From: Natronorubrum halophilum | GTDB lineage: Archaea; Halobacteriota; Halobacteria; Halobacteriales; Natrialbaceae | Reading direction: 5' to 3' | Assembly (NCBI RefSeq): GCF_003670115.1 | Contig: NZ_QQTY01000003.1 | Span: forward strand, 558,001 to 622,000 | Length of the DNA stretch: 64,000 nt | Part shown: piece by piece, positions 35,853 to 45,152 of the stretch | Layout: each line of letters opens with the position of its first letter | Position numbering within the stretch: the stretch's first letter is position 1 | Position numbers and translations under genes: made by a program | Notes under the pieces: generated by a model | What the model was told of the DNA's origin: nothing | Seen by the model: only the letters and a program-made list of their open reading frames with translations | Database searches by the model: none

Positions 35853-36596
35853 TCAGTCGGACGTGGCTTCGACAGCGACGCCGGCCTCATCTTGGAGCCG
35901 TCGTTCGGCCTCGTCTCGATCCTCGGGGTAGCCAACGTCGATCCGCCAGCCATCCAGCCCGATCGCGTCGATCGTCCGCCCACTCTGAATCAGTAAATCA
36001 ATCGCTTCACTGATCTCGTACTCGCCGCGGTTCGAGGGCTGAACCAGATGACAAGCGTGGAAGATCGCCGGCGAGAACGTATAGAAGCCGGTCATAACGA
36101 GGTTGGATGGTGGGTCGTCGGGCTTTTCGACGACGTCCGTGATTTCGCCATACTGGTTGGTATCACAGACCCCGTAGCGAGAGGCTTCTTCCCACTCGAC
36201 TTCTTCGACCAGGAATGCGGCATCCGCACGCTCCTCTTGCTGACGACGCACGACGTCCTCGAGGTTTGCCTCGAAGACGTTGTCGCCCAGAATGAGCATA
36301 AAGTCGTCCTCGATGTGCTCTTCGACGGTCAACAGCGCGTGAGCCAGTCCGGCCTGCTCGCGCTGGTGGGCGTACGTGATCGGTACCTCTCGGTATTCAT
36401 CGCCGAAGTGATCGATGATCCGTTCTTTGAGATAGCCGACGACCACGACGAGTTCCTCCGCACCGAGGTCGACGAGCTGGTCGAAACAGTGTGTGAGGAT
36501 CGGTTCCCCGTCGATTTCGACCATCCCTTTTGGTTTATCCTCAGTCAGCGGTCGAAGCCGTGTCCCTTCGCCTGCGGCGAGTACGACTGCTTGCAT
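35853..36596 (-). CDS. Sugar nucleotidyltransferase (AglF-like)
   Basis: 247 residues. It has the nucleotidyltransferase signature AAGEGTRLRPLTEDKPKGMVEI at residues 7-28, given here in part as GEGTRLRPLT and KPKGM, then LILGDNVF and VVEKPDDPPSNLV. It makes UDP- or dTDP-glucose from the sugar 1-phosphate. The AglF/AglM pair is known in haloarchaeal N-glycosylation, and the adjacent divergent gene is a UDP-glucose dehydrogenase, so UDP-glucose followed by UDP-glucuronate is the inferred route. Confidence 0.9.
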   Translation of the reverse strand: MQAVVLAAGEGTRLRPLTEDKPKGMVEIDGEPILTHCFDQLVDLGAEELVVVVGYLKERIIDHFGDEYREVPITYAHQREQAGLAHALLTVEEHIEDDFMLILGDNVFEANLEDVVRRQQEERADAAFLVEEVEWEEASRYGVCDTNQYGEITDVVEKPDDPPSNLVMTGFYTFSPAIFHACHLVQPSNRGEYEISEAIDLLIQSGRTIDAIGLDGWRIDVGYPEDRDEAERRLQDEAGVAVEATSD

Positions 36597-36700
36597 TGCT
36601 AATTGGTATTTAATTAGGGCTACAAAGATCTTCTGATTTTTGATATTGTCTGACTATAGTACCAGAACATTCATGTCTGTCGGCTCGAGCACCCCAATCA

Positions 36701-37987
36701 ATGCACATCACGGTCATCGGTAGCGGCTATGTGGGTACGACGATCGCGGCCTGCTTTGCGGAACTCGGCCACGACGTAACGGCGATCGACATCGACGAGG
36801 AGATCGTCGCAGCGCTCAACGATGGGCGAGCACCGATTTCGGAGCCCGGACTCGAAGAGTTCCTCGAGGCCCACGCCGGCGAGCGACTCACTGCGACGAC
36901 GTCGTACGACGCGGTCCCGGAGTCCGACATCACGTTCCTGGCGATCGGGACGCCCTCGAACGCGGACGGAAGTATCGATCTTACGGCACTCGAGGCCGCT
37001 GCTGAAGCGACCGGCGAGTCACTCGCCGAGAAGACGGAATCACATTTAGTCGTGATCAAGAGTACGGTACCCCCGCCGAGTATTACGTACGTGCTCGAAC
37101 CAGCAGTCCACCGAGGGGCGAACGAGAACGAGCATATCGAGATCGGGATGAACCCCGAGTTCCTCCGCGAGGGCAGTGCCGTTTCGGACTTTTTGCATCC
37201 GGATAAGATCGTCTACGGGACGCACTCGGACTGGGCAACGGAGATGCTTCATGCGGTGTTCGAACCGCTCTTCGATGATCACGATGCCCACGTCGTCGAA
37301 ACTGACCCACAGACCGCATCGATGACGAAGTACGCGAACAACGCCTTTCTCGCCTCGAAGATCAGTCTGGTGAACGACCTCGGGAACATCTGCAAAGAGT
37401 TCGATCTCGACGCCTACGAGGTGATGGAGGCAATCGGCCTCGACGACCGGATCTCCGAGCAGTTCCTCCGCAGTGGCGTCGGCTGGGGCGGCTCTTGTTT
37501 CCCGAAGGACGTTGACGCGATCATTGCGGCCGCGCGCGAGGAAGGCTACGATCCGGCGCTGCTCGAGGCGGCCGTCGAGATCAACGACCGCCAGCCCGAG
37601 CGACTTCTCGATCTTCTGACCGACCACGTCTCCCTCGGGGATGCACGCATCGCCGTCCTCGGGCTCGCGTTCAAATCGGACACCGACGACATTCGGAACT
37701 CGCGGGCGATTCCCGTGATCGACGCCCTCCAGGCCCGAGGTGCAGATGTCATCGCATATGATCCGGTCGCCGCCGAGGAAATGGCCGAGCGGTTCCCGAA
37801 TGTCGACTACACACGGACGGCCGCGGACGCGCTCCGCGATGCGGATAGTGCGCTCGTCGTCACCGACTGGGCGGAGTTCAGCGACCTCGACGAGGAGTTC
37901 GACGCGATGGCGACGCCGGTCGTGATCGATGGACGCCGGTGTATCGAGCGTCGCGATGGAATCGTCTACGAAGGCCTCACCTGGTGA
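36701..37987 (+). CDS. aglM: UDP-glucose 6-dehydrogenase
   Basis: 428 residues, full length. The Rossmann motif GSGYVGTT is at residues 7-14, the catalytic Cys in GWGGSCFPKDV, and the C-terminal domain motif GLAFKSDTDDIRNSRA is present. It oxidises UDP-glucose to UDP-glucuronate for surface glycans. It is divergent from the AglF-like nucleotidyltransferase and is the intact paralogue of the truncated gene at 31-32 kb. Its stop codon is the left border of a truncated FGGY kinase. Confidence 0.93.
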   Translation: MHITVIGSGYVGTTIAACFAELGHDVTAIDIDEEIVAALNDGRAPISEPGLEEFLEAHAGERLTATTSYDAVPESDITFLAIGTPSNADGSIDLTALEAAAEATGESLAEKTESHLVVIKSTVPPPSITYVLEPAVHRGANENEHIEIGMNPEFLREGSAVSDFLHPDKIVYGTHSDWATEMLHAVFEPLFDDHDAHVVETDPQTASMTKYANNAFLASKISLVNDLGNICKEFDLDAYEVMEAIGLDDRISEQFLRSGVGWGGSCFPKDVDAIIAAAREEGYDPALLEAAVEINDRQPERLLDLLTDHVSLGDARIAVLGLAFKSDTDDIRNSRAIPVIDALQARGADVIAYDPVAAEEMAERFPNVDYTRTAADALRDADSALVVTDWAEFSDLDEEFDAMATPVVIDGRRCIERRDGIVYEGLTW

Positions 37988-39005
37988 CCTCACCTATCGA
38001 CTGACCGGCGAACGCCACACGGACACCTCGGAGGGCAGCGTCTTCTACGGCCCGAACACCGAATACGACGAGCAGGTGTTCGCCGCACTCGGCATCGAGG
38101 AGGCGTTCGACGCGCTCCCGCCCGTCGTCCCGAGCACGGACGTCTGCGGAACGGTGACAGCGTCTGCAGCCGATCACACCGGCCTCCCAGAGGGTACGCC
38201 GGTCGCCACAGGCCTCCACGACGTTGCCGCCTGCACCCTCGGCGCAGGCGTCGTCGATCCCGGCGATGGCCTGCTAATTCTCGGAACGTGGGGGCAGAGC
38301 GTCGCCGTTTTGGAGGCGCCCGAGAACGGCGTGGACGGCCTCCCGCGGCGCTACCTCGACAAGTGGCTGCGCTACAAGGGTATCCGCTCCGGGGCGGCGT
38401 GTGTCGACTGGTTTGTCGAGAACTTCGGCGGCACCTGGCGCCGCGAAGCCGACGAGCGCGGCGTCTCCCCGTACGTCGTTTACGAGGAGGCCGTGACGGA
38501 CGTCCCGCCCGGGTCAGACGGTCTGCTCTTCCACCCCTTCCTCAAGGGCTCGACGGACAACCCGAACAGCACTGGCGGGTTCTACGGTCTCCGCCTCGAA
38601 CACACGCCCGCTCACATGCTCCGAGCCATATACGAGGGCGTCGCCATCACGCAGGCGCGCGCCCTCGAGTCGATCACCCTCGACCTTGACACTGTGCGGC
38701 TCACTGGCGGCGGCGCGCAGAGTGAGGCGTGGGCGCAGATGTTCGCCGACATCTCGACGCGCACCGTGACGGTGCCGACCGAACGCGAAACCGGTGCGCT
38801 CGGCGCGGCGCTCTGCGGCGGCGTCGCTGCAGACGTCTACCCGGACGCCGAGACGGCCGTCGAACAGACTATTGGCACGGCCGCCCAGTACGACCCGGAT
38901 GCGGCAACCGAAGCGCGCTACGCTGCGCTCGTCGATGCCTTCAAGGAAGTTTCAGAGGCGATGGACGGTCCATGGGAAACATTAAAGCAGTTGGGTGAAA
39001 AATAA
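37986..39005 (+). pseudogene. FGGY carbohydrate kinase, N-terminus deleted
   Basis: The family begins abruptly at DLTYRLTGERHTDTSEGS, exactly where the UDP-glucose dehydrogenase stops, and runs through FLKGSTDNPNSTGG, the FGGY signature-like VRLTGGGAQSEAWAQMFADI and ETGALGAALCGG to a normal end. About 340 of roughly 500 residues remain; the first 150, with the phosphate-1 motif and part of the sugar site, are gone and no start codon belongs to it. It directly precedes a hydroxyacid dehydrogenase, its likely former operon partner. Confidence 0.8.
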
Positions 39006-39012
39006 CAATTTA

Positions 39013-40041
39013 ATGCAGGTACTACTCTGTGGAGACCCCCAGCAGCCAAGCGAATACATGTACGAGGCTCTCGGCCACCTTGAAGACGAGGACGTGACGT
39101 TCGAGCGTATGGACTGGATGGGCGACGCCTCGCCGACCGAGTTCCGTAACGTCACGATGGACATGGAGTCGCTCGGTCCCGGGAGCTACAACACGGATGA
39201 TATTGCCACGAACCTCGATGGTATTGACGCAATCGTTGTTCACAAGGCGCCCGTGTCGCGCGAACTCATTGAGGGTGCGGACCTCGAACTCGTCGCCGCG
39301 GCCCGCGGTGGCACCGAGAACATCGACATCGAGGCGGCCACCGACAACGATGTCACCGTCCTGCACGCGCCCGGCCGGAACCGGGACGCCGTCGCGGACT
39401 ACGCCGTCTCGATGCTGCTCGCGCGCCTCCGCGAGATTCCGTTCAATTACGCCGACCTCTCGAGCGGCGAGTGGAACCAGGTTTTCGACCCTGACCAACT
39501 TCCCCCGGACGTCCGCACAATGACGGTCGGTATCGTCGGGTTCGGCCACATCGGCCGCGGCGTCGCGCGGCGCCTGAACAGCTTCAACCCCGACCTCTTC
39601 GTTTACGACCCCTACGTTGACGACGACGAAATCCGCGAGACCGGCGCGGAACCAGCGTCCCTCGAGACGCTCCTCGGTGAGTCGGACGCGGTCACTCTCC
39701 ACGTCCGTCTCTCTGAGGAGACGGAGGATATGATTAGTACTGAGGAGTTCGAACAAATGAACAGCGATGGTTACCTCGTCAACACTGCCCGTGGCGGCCT
39801 CGTCGACACGGACGCCCTCGTTAAGGCTGTCCAAAACGACGAGATCGCCGGCGCCGCGCTTGATGTATTCGAAGAGGAACCGATTCCCGAAGGCCACCCA
39901 CTCCTTGACCTCAACGGCGTCATCCTCACCCCACACGTCGCCGGGTCGACTCGCGACGCCGTCCTCGGTGGCCCCCGCATCATCGCCACCCAACTCGAAG
40001 ACTACCTCGACGGCGAGGCGCCCGAACAAGTCGTTGCCTGA
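39013..40041 (+). CDS. D-isomer-specific 2-hydroxyacid dehydrogenase family protein
   Basis: 342 residues from the ATG at 39013; a GTG at 38995 overlaps the kinase end. The NAD-binding motif is GIVGFGHIGRGVA, the catalytic Arg lies in NTARGGLVDTDAL, Glu in LDVFEEEPIPE and the acid-base His in TPHVAGSTRDA. This is the PGDH-like family. The substrate is probably a sugar-derived hydroxyacid, given the adjacent FGGY kinase fragment. Codon use is Thr/Ser/Asp rich, like the kinase remnant, so both came together. With the kinase broken, the pathway is probably lost or incomplete. Confidence 0.88.
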   Translation: MQVLLCGDPQQPSEYMYEALGHLEDEDVTFERMDWMGDASPTEFRNVTMDMESLGPGSYNTDDIATNLDGIDAIVVHKAPVSRELIEGADLELVAAARGGTENIDIEAATDNDVTVLHAPGRNRDAVADYAVSMLLARLREIPFNYADLSSGEWNQVFDPDQLPPDVRTMTVGIVGFGHIGRGVARRLNSFNPDLFVYDPYVDDDEIRETGAEPASLETLLGESDAVTLHVRLSEETEDMISTEEFEQMNSDGYLVNTARGGLVDTDALVKAVQNDEIAGAALDVFEEEPIPEGHPLLDLNGVILTPHVAGSTRDAVLGGPRIIATQLEDYLDGEAPEQVVA

Positions 40042-40147
40042 CGGTATCCTCCCTACTTACGTTCGCGGCTAGTGATGTTCATCAGTTCGGTGGAAGCAGA
40101 GTATGTGATGTCAAGAGCTTCTCCCAAAATGATTAGTGTCTGTAGGT

Positions 40148-40892
40148 GGCACTGTCTAGTTGAGCCAGTTTGAGAAGTGAACAGGCCGTTGAGTTGATTT
40201 GGACTAATGCTCGCAGACCTGCTCAGCGAGAGCTACGACGCGGATTTAGAAGAAGCTTGGGAGAACGAGCGGACGGCGACGCCCGTCAGGGCGTTCGCCG
40301 TCCGGCTCCACGCAACTGGATGTTCGCTTCGGGAGACAACAACGATTCTCACCGAATTAGGCGTTGAACGCTCTCATGGTGCAGTTTGGAATTGGGTACA
40401 TCGGCTGGCTGACAGCGTTTCTGACCCGCCGTCGGCGAAGCCGACGCGGGTCGCGGTTGATGAGACCGCTGTCAAAATTAACGGAGAGTGGTCTTGGTTG
40501 TACGCTGCAATAGACCTCGGCACAAAGTTAATTCTCGACATTCAGTTGTTCGGACGCCACGGCACCGATCCGGCAGCTGCATTCCTGCATGGACTTCACG
40601 AGGAACACGATCTCTCCGAAGCGGTGTTTCTCGTCGAGCAGTTTGGCTACCGGACTGCCCTTGCTCGATTAGGATTGAACGGTCGAGTGAACTACACCGA
40701 CCGAAACCTCATCGAAAAGTGGTTTCACACGCTCAAAATGCGAGTTGACCGTTTCCATAACTCGTGGGTGGGCAGTCGGGCGAGCGCACGCAAATGGATT
40801 GAACAGTTCGTACATTACTATAACCATCAGAGACCGCATCAATCGCTCGATGGACGAACGCCAGCTGACGAGGTGCTAAATTAGACAATGCC
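40148..40892 (+). mobile_element. IS6-family insertion sequence, full length
   Basis: About 745 bp from GGCACTGTCTAGTT to the complementary AATTAGACAATGCC, with one transposase gene. No target duplication is visible. It is the best preserved of the IS6 copies here, all others being remnants. Confidence 0.85.
40207..40884 (+). CDS. IS6-family transposase with altered catalytic residue
   Basis: 225 residues. The helix-turn-helix section (SLRETTTILTELGVERSHGAVWNWV) and the DDE domain are complete: RVAVDETAVKI with the first Asp, AVFLVEQFGYRTALARLG and DRNLIEKWFHTLKMRVDRFHN with Glu. In the second position the deleted copy at 59 kb has FLVDQF, whereas this copy has FLVEQF, an Asp-to-Glu change at the expected second catalytic acid. 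Transposition may therefore be impaired even though the frame is intact. Confidence 0.85.
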   Translation: MLADLLSESYDADLEEAWENERTATPVRAFAVRLHATGCSLRETTTILTELGVERSHGAVWNWVHRLADSVSDPPSAKPTRVAVDETAVKINGEWSWLYAAIDLGTKLILDIQLFGRHGTDPAAAFLHGLHEEHDLSEAVFLVEQFGYRTALARLGLNGRVNYTDRNLIEKWFHTLKMRVDRFHNSWVGSRASARKWIEQFVHYYNHQRPHQSLDGRTPADEVLN

Positions 40893-41484
40893 GTGTGATG
40901 TTTATTTCTAGTTCGTTGAATTTAGCTATCTGAGTAGATGTCTTTCACCTACTGCATCCAAGATTTTGGTACGTAGTATCTCCTAATGATATATCCATGA
41001 GTGAATCAGAGGACAAAACAATAATAAACGAGAAAATGCTGGAAAGGGATTGTTAGAGGCCATCACCAGAAAGAACTGAAAAATCATTTTACTCTAACCC
41101 CCCTGTCCCCGCCTGTTGAGAGAATCGATTTTCCGAATATGATACGAGCGATAATCGACTGTATTCATATCGTGGCAGCTGTTGTTGAGATCGGGACTTC
41201 AACTGCGCCGATCAGGACGGTCCCCGGCGCCTTCTTAATAGACAATCGGAGTTCCCGTTACCGGAAAATTCCACAATTCCCGATTTATGTTCACGAGTAT
41301 GCCCCTAAGGGGGCAGGGCAATTGCGCGGCGCACAGAGCGCGCGCCGCGCTAGCGAAAAATTAGACTTGCCGATACAGGGTCTTACACTGGGTAAACCCA
41401 CTGGTACTGGGTAATGGGACCTCGATAACCGATATTGTCGAGTCCGCTTAGGAGGGAGACAAGTGGACGTTCCTCTTTCGTTCA
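40893..41484. other. Gene-free stretch
   Basis: About 590 bp between the IS6 element and the histidine kinase stop. A GC-rich segment with GCGCGGCGCACAGAGCGCGC lies near 41325-41350. Frames here (for example 41139-41414) are not acidic and match nothing known to me. Confidence 0.4.
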
Positions 41485-42531
41485 CTACACATGCGAATGT
41501 TTCAGTTCCGGATACGCGTGTTCGACTGCTCCAACACTGGTGTCGATTTCGAATCTCGCACCACCTGTGTCGGCTTCCGTCACTTGTATGTTCCACCCGT
41601 GGAGAAGTACCAGCCGCTTCACGATAGCTAGCCCGAAGCCATTACCACCCGTGGAGTTTGTGTAACCGACTTCGAACACGGTATCTCGCTTCTCTTCCGG
41701 AATACCGGAGCCGTCGTCTTCGATGTAGAACCCACGTTGCGTTTTCCCAACGCAAATCGTAACATCGCTACCGCCGTGGTTGACGGCGTTACGAAAGAGG
41801 TTCTCGAAGATATTTTGAAGGAGAGATGCGTGTGCCACGACCGTCAATTTATCATCGACCGTCAACGTTGCGTCGAGGGAATCGACATACTCCCAACTGG
41901 TAGAAGCAATCTCCCCGAGATCAACTGTTTCTTTATTATCATCTGACGGCTCCATCTGGACAAGCATCAAGCCGTCGGAGATGATTTCTTCCATCCGTTT
42001 GAGAGCATTTTCTACCTGGTCTGCTTCAGGAGATTCCCACATGTCCAACCAGCCGAGCGCGATCGTGAGCGGATTGCGAAGATCGTGAGAAATTAGGCGC
42101 GAAATCGCCACGAGATCGTCATTTTGCTTCGACACCGCTAATTCGGTGAGTTTTCGGTCGGTGATATTCAAGTGCGTCACCACCGCGTACATCTCGCTGT
42201 CGTCTGTTACGGGTGCAGCATTCAGCAGAAACCATCGAGGGGGATCGGGCGAATGACAGGGATATTCGAGCGTGAACTGCTCTTGTTCTCCGGCCAGTAC
42301 CTCGCGGATGCCAGCACCAGCACGTCTTGCGTACTCATCGTCGCCAGACCGATCACAGGTATCTAAATAATTCGCTCCGATACATTCGGGAGCCATTTCG
42401 ATGTCATTTTCACGACCAAACTCTTGCCACTCCGCATTCGTTGACAAAATGTCGCCTTCTGCGTTTAGCACTGCAACTGAAAGCGGAAGATTATCCGTAG
42501 CTGCTCGACATAGGGCCATCGATGAATTCAT
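41485..42531 (-). CDS. PAS-domain sensor histidine kinase
   Basis: 348 residues from the Met at 42531. A PAS domain (about 10-125: LPLSVAVLNAEGDILSTNAEW, then a PAC-like MYAVVTHLNITDRK) is followed by HisKA with the H-box LISHDLRNPLTIALGWL, and HATPase with the N-box NLFRNAVNHGG, G1 DDGSGIPEE and G2 GNGFGLAIVKRL. It is soluble and without a membrane segment, so it senses a cytoplasmic signal. No response regulator is adjacent, which is common for orphan haloarchaeal kinases. Confidence 0.9.
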   Translation of the reverse strand: MNSSMALCRAATDNLPLSVAVLNAEGDILSTNAEWQEFGRENDIEMAPECIGANYLDTCDRSGDDEYARRAGAGIREVLAGEQEQFTLEYPCHSPDPPRWFLLNAAPVTDDSEMYAVVTHLNITDRKLTELAVSKQNDDLVAISRLISHDLRNPLTIALGWLDMWESPEADQVENALKRMEEIISDGLMLVQMEPSDDNKETVDLGEIASTSWEYVDSLDATLTVDDKLTVVAHASLLQNIFENLFRNAVNHGGSDVTICVGKTQRGFYIEDDGSGIPEEKRDTVFEVGYTNSTGGNGFGLAIVKRLVLLHGWNIQVTEADTGGARFEIDTSVGAVEHAYPELKHSHV

Positions 42532-43043
42532 AGGAGAATGAACGCCTCCCAGAGGGATAAACACGTTCCGTTATAAACACGACTGTAGGGGGGTTTGAAG
42601 CATCGAATCTCGCGTGTTGGACTCACCCTCGCTATTTAGCACGCTGCTTGTGCTAGCAACGAGTGTCCCCCTTACCGCTACGTTACTTGCCTGGCCTATA
42701 CTTACCGTGATATCCAGGGGGACTCTGACCGAATAGAACTGCCAGAAACACTGTTTTGAGGCCCTGTTGAAACCCTCAGTAGATGATATATTTCGGTGGT
42801 CGTGCTGAATACAGGGCGCGTATCCATCAGCCCGGCCCAAGAATCTCCCGTCCATCGGAGTTCGTAGCCGACCAACCCGTGTCATGCAGTCGCATTTCAC
42901 AGCATCGGCGCTCCCGCAACAGCGGTACCTGTTGGGACGTGAGCTACCGTGTATCAGAACCTTCGTCATGAAAAGACATCTGATGGTATTGAATGGCATT
43001 CAGAGGCAGATATATCCGTGTGCGGCCCCTCCGTTCAACTACA

Positions 43044-43640
43044 ATGAGCGAAACCAACTCTCCCGTCAGTGCCGTATTCGACCTCCAGCGAAACGCGATC
43101 GAACAGACACACGAAGCCGTCAAACGCGGTGTCGACACCCAGCAGGAATTCGGCGAGGCATTCGTCGACTTCGGCCCCGCAAAGCAGGCAAACGAGCGCA
43201 GCTACGACGCCGTCCGTACGGTCGTCGACGTGTACTTCGACGCCGTCGAGTCCACGACGCCCGGTCAGCAGGACCTACTCGGTGACTTCCGCGCCACCGT
43301 CGACGAACAACTCGACGCCATCGAAGCCAACCAGGCCGAAGCCATCGAGGCCGTCGAGGCGAACGCGCAGGAAGGCAGCGAGTCCGTCGACGAACTCTTC
43401 GAGAGGGTTATCGTGGCCCTCGACGAGCAGTTCGAGGCGGTTCTGGACGCCCACGCGGGTGTCGAAGACCAGACCCTCGCTGTCTTCGAAGGCGTTGAAG
43501 ACAACCTCGAGGAGCTTCAGGCCGAGTTCGAAACACAGTTCGCGCAGCCCGAAGCGCAGGTCACCGAACTCCAACAACACGTCGAGGCCGTGGGCGACGA
43601 TACCGAACGTAGCCGCGGCGAGGATGGCAGATATAATTAG
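43044..43640 (+). CDS. Acidic coiled-coil, phasin-like protein
   Basis: 198 residues from the ATG at 43044 (MSETNSPVSAVFDLQRNAIEQ). Nearly all helical with heptad-like Ala/Val/Glu spacing (AIEANQAEAIEAVEANAQEG; VEDNLEELQAEFETQF), no Cys, very acidic. The start pattern resembles haloarchaeal PHA-granule-associated proteins (PhaP-type phasins), but no pha synthase is near, so this is tentative. It lies between two IS5 terminal repeats. The frame upstream of 43044 is basic and untranslated by composition. Confidence 0.55.
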   Translation: MSETNSPVSAVFDLQRNAIEQTHEAVKRGVDTQQEFGEAFVDFGPAKQANERSYDAVRTVVDVYFDAVESTTPGQQDLLGDFRATVDEQLDAIEANQAEAIEAVEANAQEGSESVDELFERVIVALDEQFEAVLDAHAGVEDQTLAVFEGVEDNLEELQAEFETQFAQPEAQVTELQQHVEAVGDDTERSRGEDGRYN

Positions 43641-43957
43641 GTCGGTCACCGTTGCACTCACTAGTCCGCCGAACGTCACAACAATAGTTCCTAAAAGAGG
43701 ACGAGTACGAATACGGCTACATTATTGATGACGAGATGTTGTTGGTCTCGGAGCCGTTATAGGAGATTTGGTATTCCTGATTCGGGATCAGATAGGTTGA
43801 CATTCCAAAGTAGACACTTGAAATCATTCGATGCTACTAGATGCTGCCGGGACAGCAGTCTCGACCGGTCTCCCAATCAATTGAAGGAAGTGTGTAGTGC
43901 GTAGGTGCTGCCGAGTTGGATACAGCCTCTATATTCAGCAGTCCCTTCCTCTCAGAA

Positions 43958-44809
43958 TCACGAACATTCGTCCGCCTCGTGTGAAATGGCGAGACCCAGC
44001 TCCAGATTATGCACAACGCACTTGATAACGAGTTCGCGGAACTGCTTCCACCAGAGGCGTGACCGCACGAACGCCCCGAATTTCTGTTTGATCGTCGCGT
44101 TGACCGTCTCGTTCATGTTCCGTCGATAGTAGAGACCGCTGTCCAGACGTGCATTCCACGCCTTGTGAAGTGGAGTAAACTCCCGGTGCTTGATGAGCGG
44201 TCGAATATCGTGATTCCGGGCAAGCTGCCGGAGCTTCTGGTCGTCATATCCCTTGTCGCCGGTCAATACCGAGATGGATGCTGCGTTCCGTTTCACAACC
44301 TGTGGTGCAATCTGTGTATCATGTTTTCGTGTCGTCGTTACGTGAATATCGAGCACGGCGTTGGTCGCCGTATCGACCAATAGCGTCGTTTTCAACTGCT
44401 GGATGGTGAGGTTTGTTCGCTTCGTGTAGTGGGCTGAGGTGTGGGCTCGTTCAAACCCGGACGCATCGATACCGGTGATACCGTTCAGCGGCAAGTCCGC
44501 AAGTGAAACGTTCAGCAGAACCCGCCATACGGCCATCTGCAAGCGGTCGAACGCCTTGCAGAGTGTCGAGGGTGCGGGAATCGAATCGAGATCGAGGGCG
44601 TCACGAATGCGAGGCATCTCAATGAGTTCGTCAACGAGGTCACGGTACGTGGTCGTCTTCTTCACTTTGAGACAGAGCAGGACGACGTGTTGGCGGAGCG
44701 TGAACCGCTTCCGTGAATAGCGTGTCGAGAATCGTGCCACAGCACGGCGAGCCAGCATCATAGCCCGTTCAACGAATCGAAGGAGTCGTGACTTCGGGAG
44801 AGCATCCAT
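43958..44809 (-). CDS. IS5-family transposase
   Basis: 283 residues from the Met at 44809 (MDALPKSRLLRFVERAM). DDE catalytic acids are visible in GITGIDASGFERAH, SVLTGDKGYDDQKL and RNMNETVNATIKQKFGAFVR (Y-(2)-R-(3)-E type). The frame is complete and its close relative at 50.8 kb is broken. It is probably a functional transposase if both element ends are present. Confidence 0.9.
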   Translation of the reverse strand: MDALPKSRLLRFVERAMMLARRAVARFSTRYSRKRFTLRQHVVLLCLKVKKTTTYRDLVDELIEMPRIRDALDLDSIPAPSTLCKAFDRLQMAVWRVLLNVSLADLPLNGITGIDASGFERAHTSAHYTKRTNLTIQQLKTTLLVDTATNAVLDIHVTTTRKHDTQIAPQVVKRNAASISVLTGDKGYDDQKLRQLARNHDIRPLIKHREFTPLHKAWNARLDSGLYYRRNMNETVNATIKQKFGAFVRSRLWWKQFRELVIKCVVHNLELGLAISHEADECS

Positions 44810-44958
44810 CTTCCTCCAGCTACTCACCAGTCATGTTTGTCAGCAAGGGTTTCAACAAGGCCGTAAACTCATATATCACTCTGTGTCGACTGAGAGTTTA
44901 ACAGGGTCTGCTATCATAAACAGTATTAATAGTCGTGGAGGTGCAATCTCTACTAAGG

Positions 44959-45099
44959 ATGGGGGTACTCGAAACACTGCGAAACTCGTGCAGCAACACA
45001 GAGCTATACGAGTGCCGAAATTGTGGAGCAAAACTCGACAGAGACGTTGACGAGTGCCCCATTTGTGAATCACAAGAGATTGCTCATTACAACTTGTGA
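44959..45099 (+). CDS. Small CPxCG-type zinc-ribbon protein
   Basis: 46 residues: start MGVLETLRNSCSN, then the paired knuckles YECRNCGAKLD and DECPICESQEI, ending AHYNL. The two CxxC pairs spaced by 14 residues form a typical zinc ribbon, as in the abundant haloarchaeal small zinc-finger proteins, which have been linked to regulation and stress in Haloferax. The gene stands alone near the IS5 end and has its own AT-rich upstream region. It is too short for ordinary gene callers. Confidence 0.75.
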   Translation: MGVLETLRNSCSNTELYECRNCGAKLDRDVDECPICESQEIAHYNL

Positions 45100-45152
45100 T
45101 TGTTTCTCACAAGTGATTCAGGAGAGATCTGGCGTCTTCGATCGATTGGCTG

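Larger units (their letters stand above)
42760..44862 (-). mobile_element. IS5-family element or interval bounded by its inverted repeats
   Basis: The end next to the transposase start is GGCCTTGTTGAAACCCTTGC (complement, ending at 44862), and a matching inverted end GGCCCTGTTGAAACCCTCAG is at 42760. The enclosed 2.1 kb contains the transposase and, downstream of it, a phasin-like gene in convergent orientation. No nearer second end was found. Either the element carries a passenger gene, or the far end belongs to another copy. No target duplication was seen. Confidence 0.55.

Noticed and set aside
41139-41414. 91-codon plus-strand frame in a gene-free stretch
   Set aside because: Non-acidic, with no recognised motif; no promoter or neighbour supports it.
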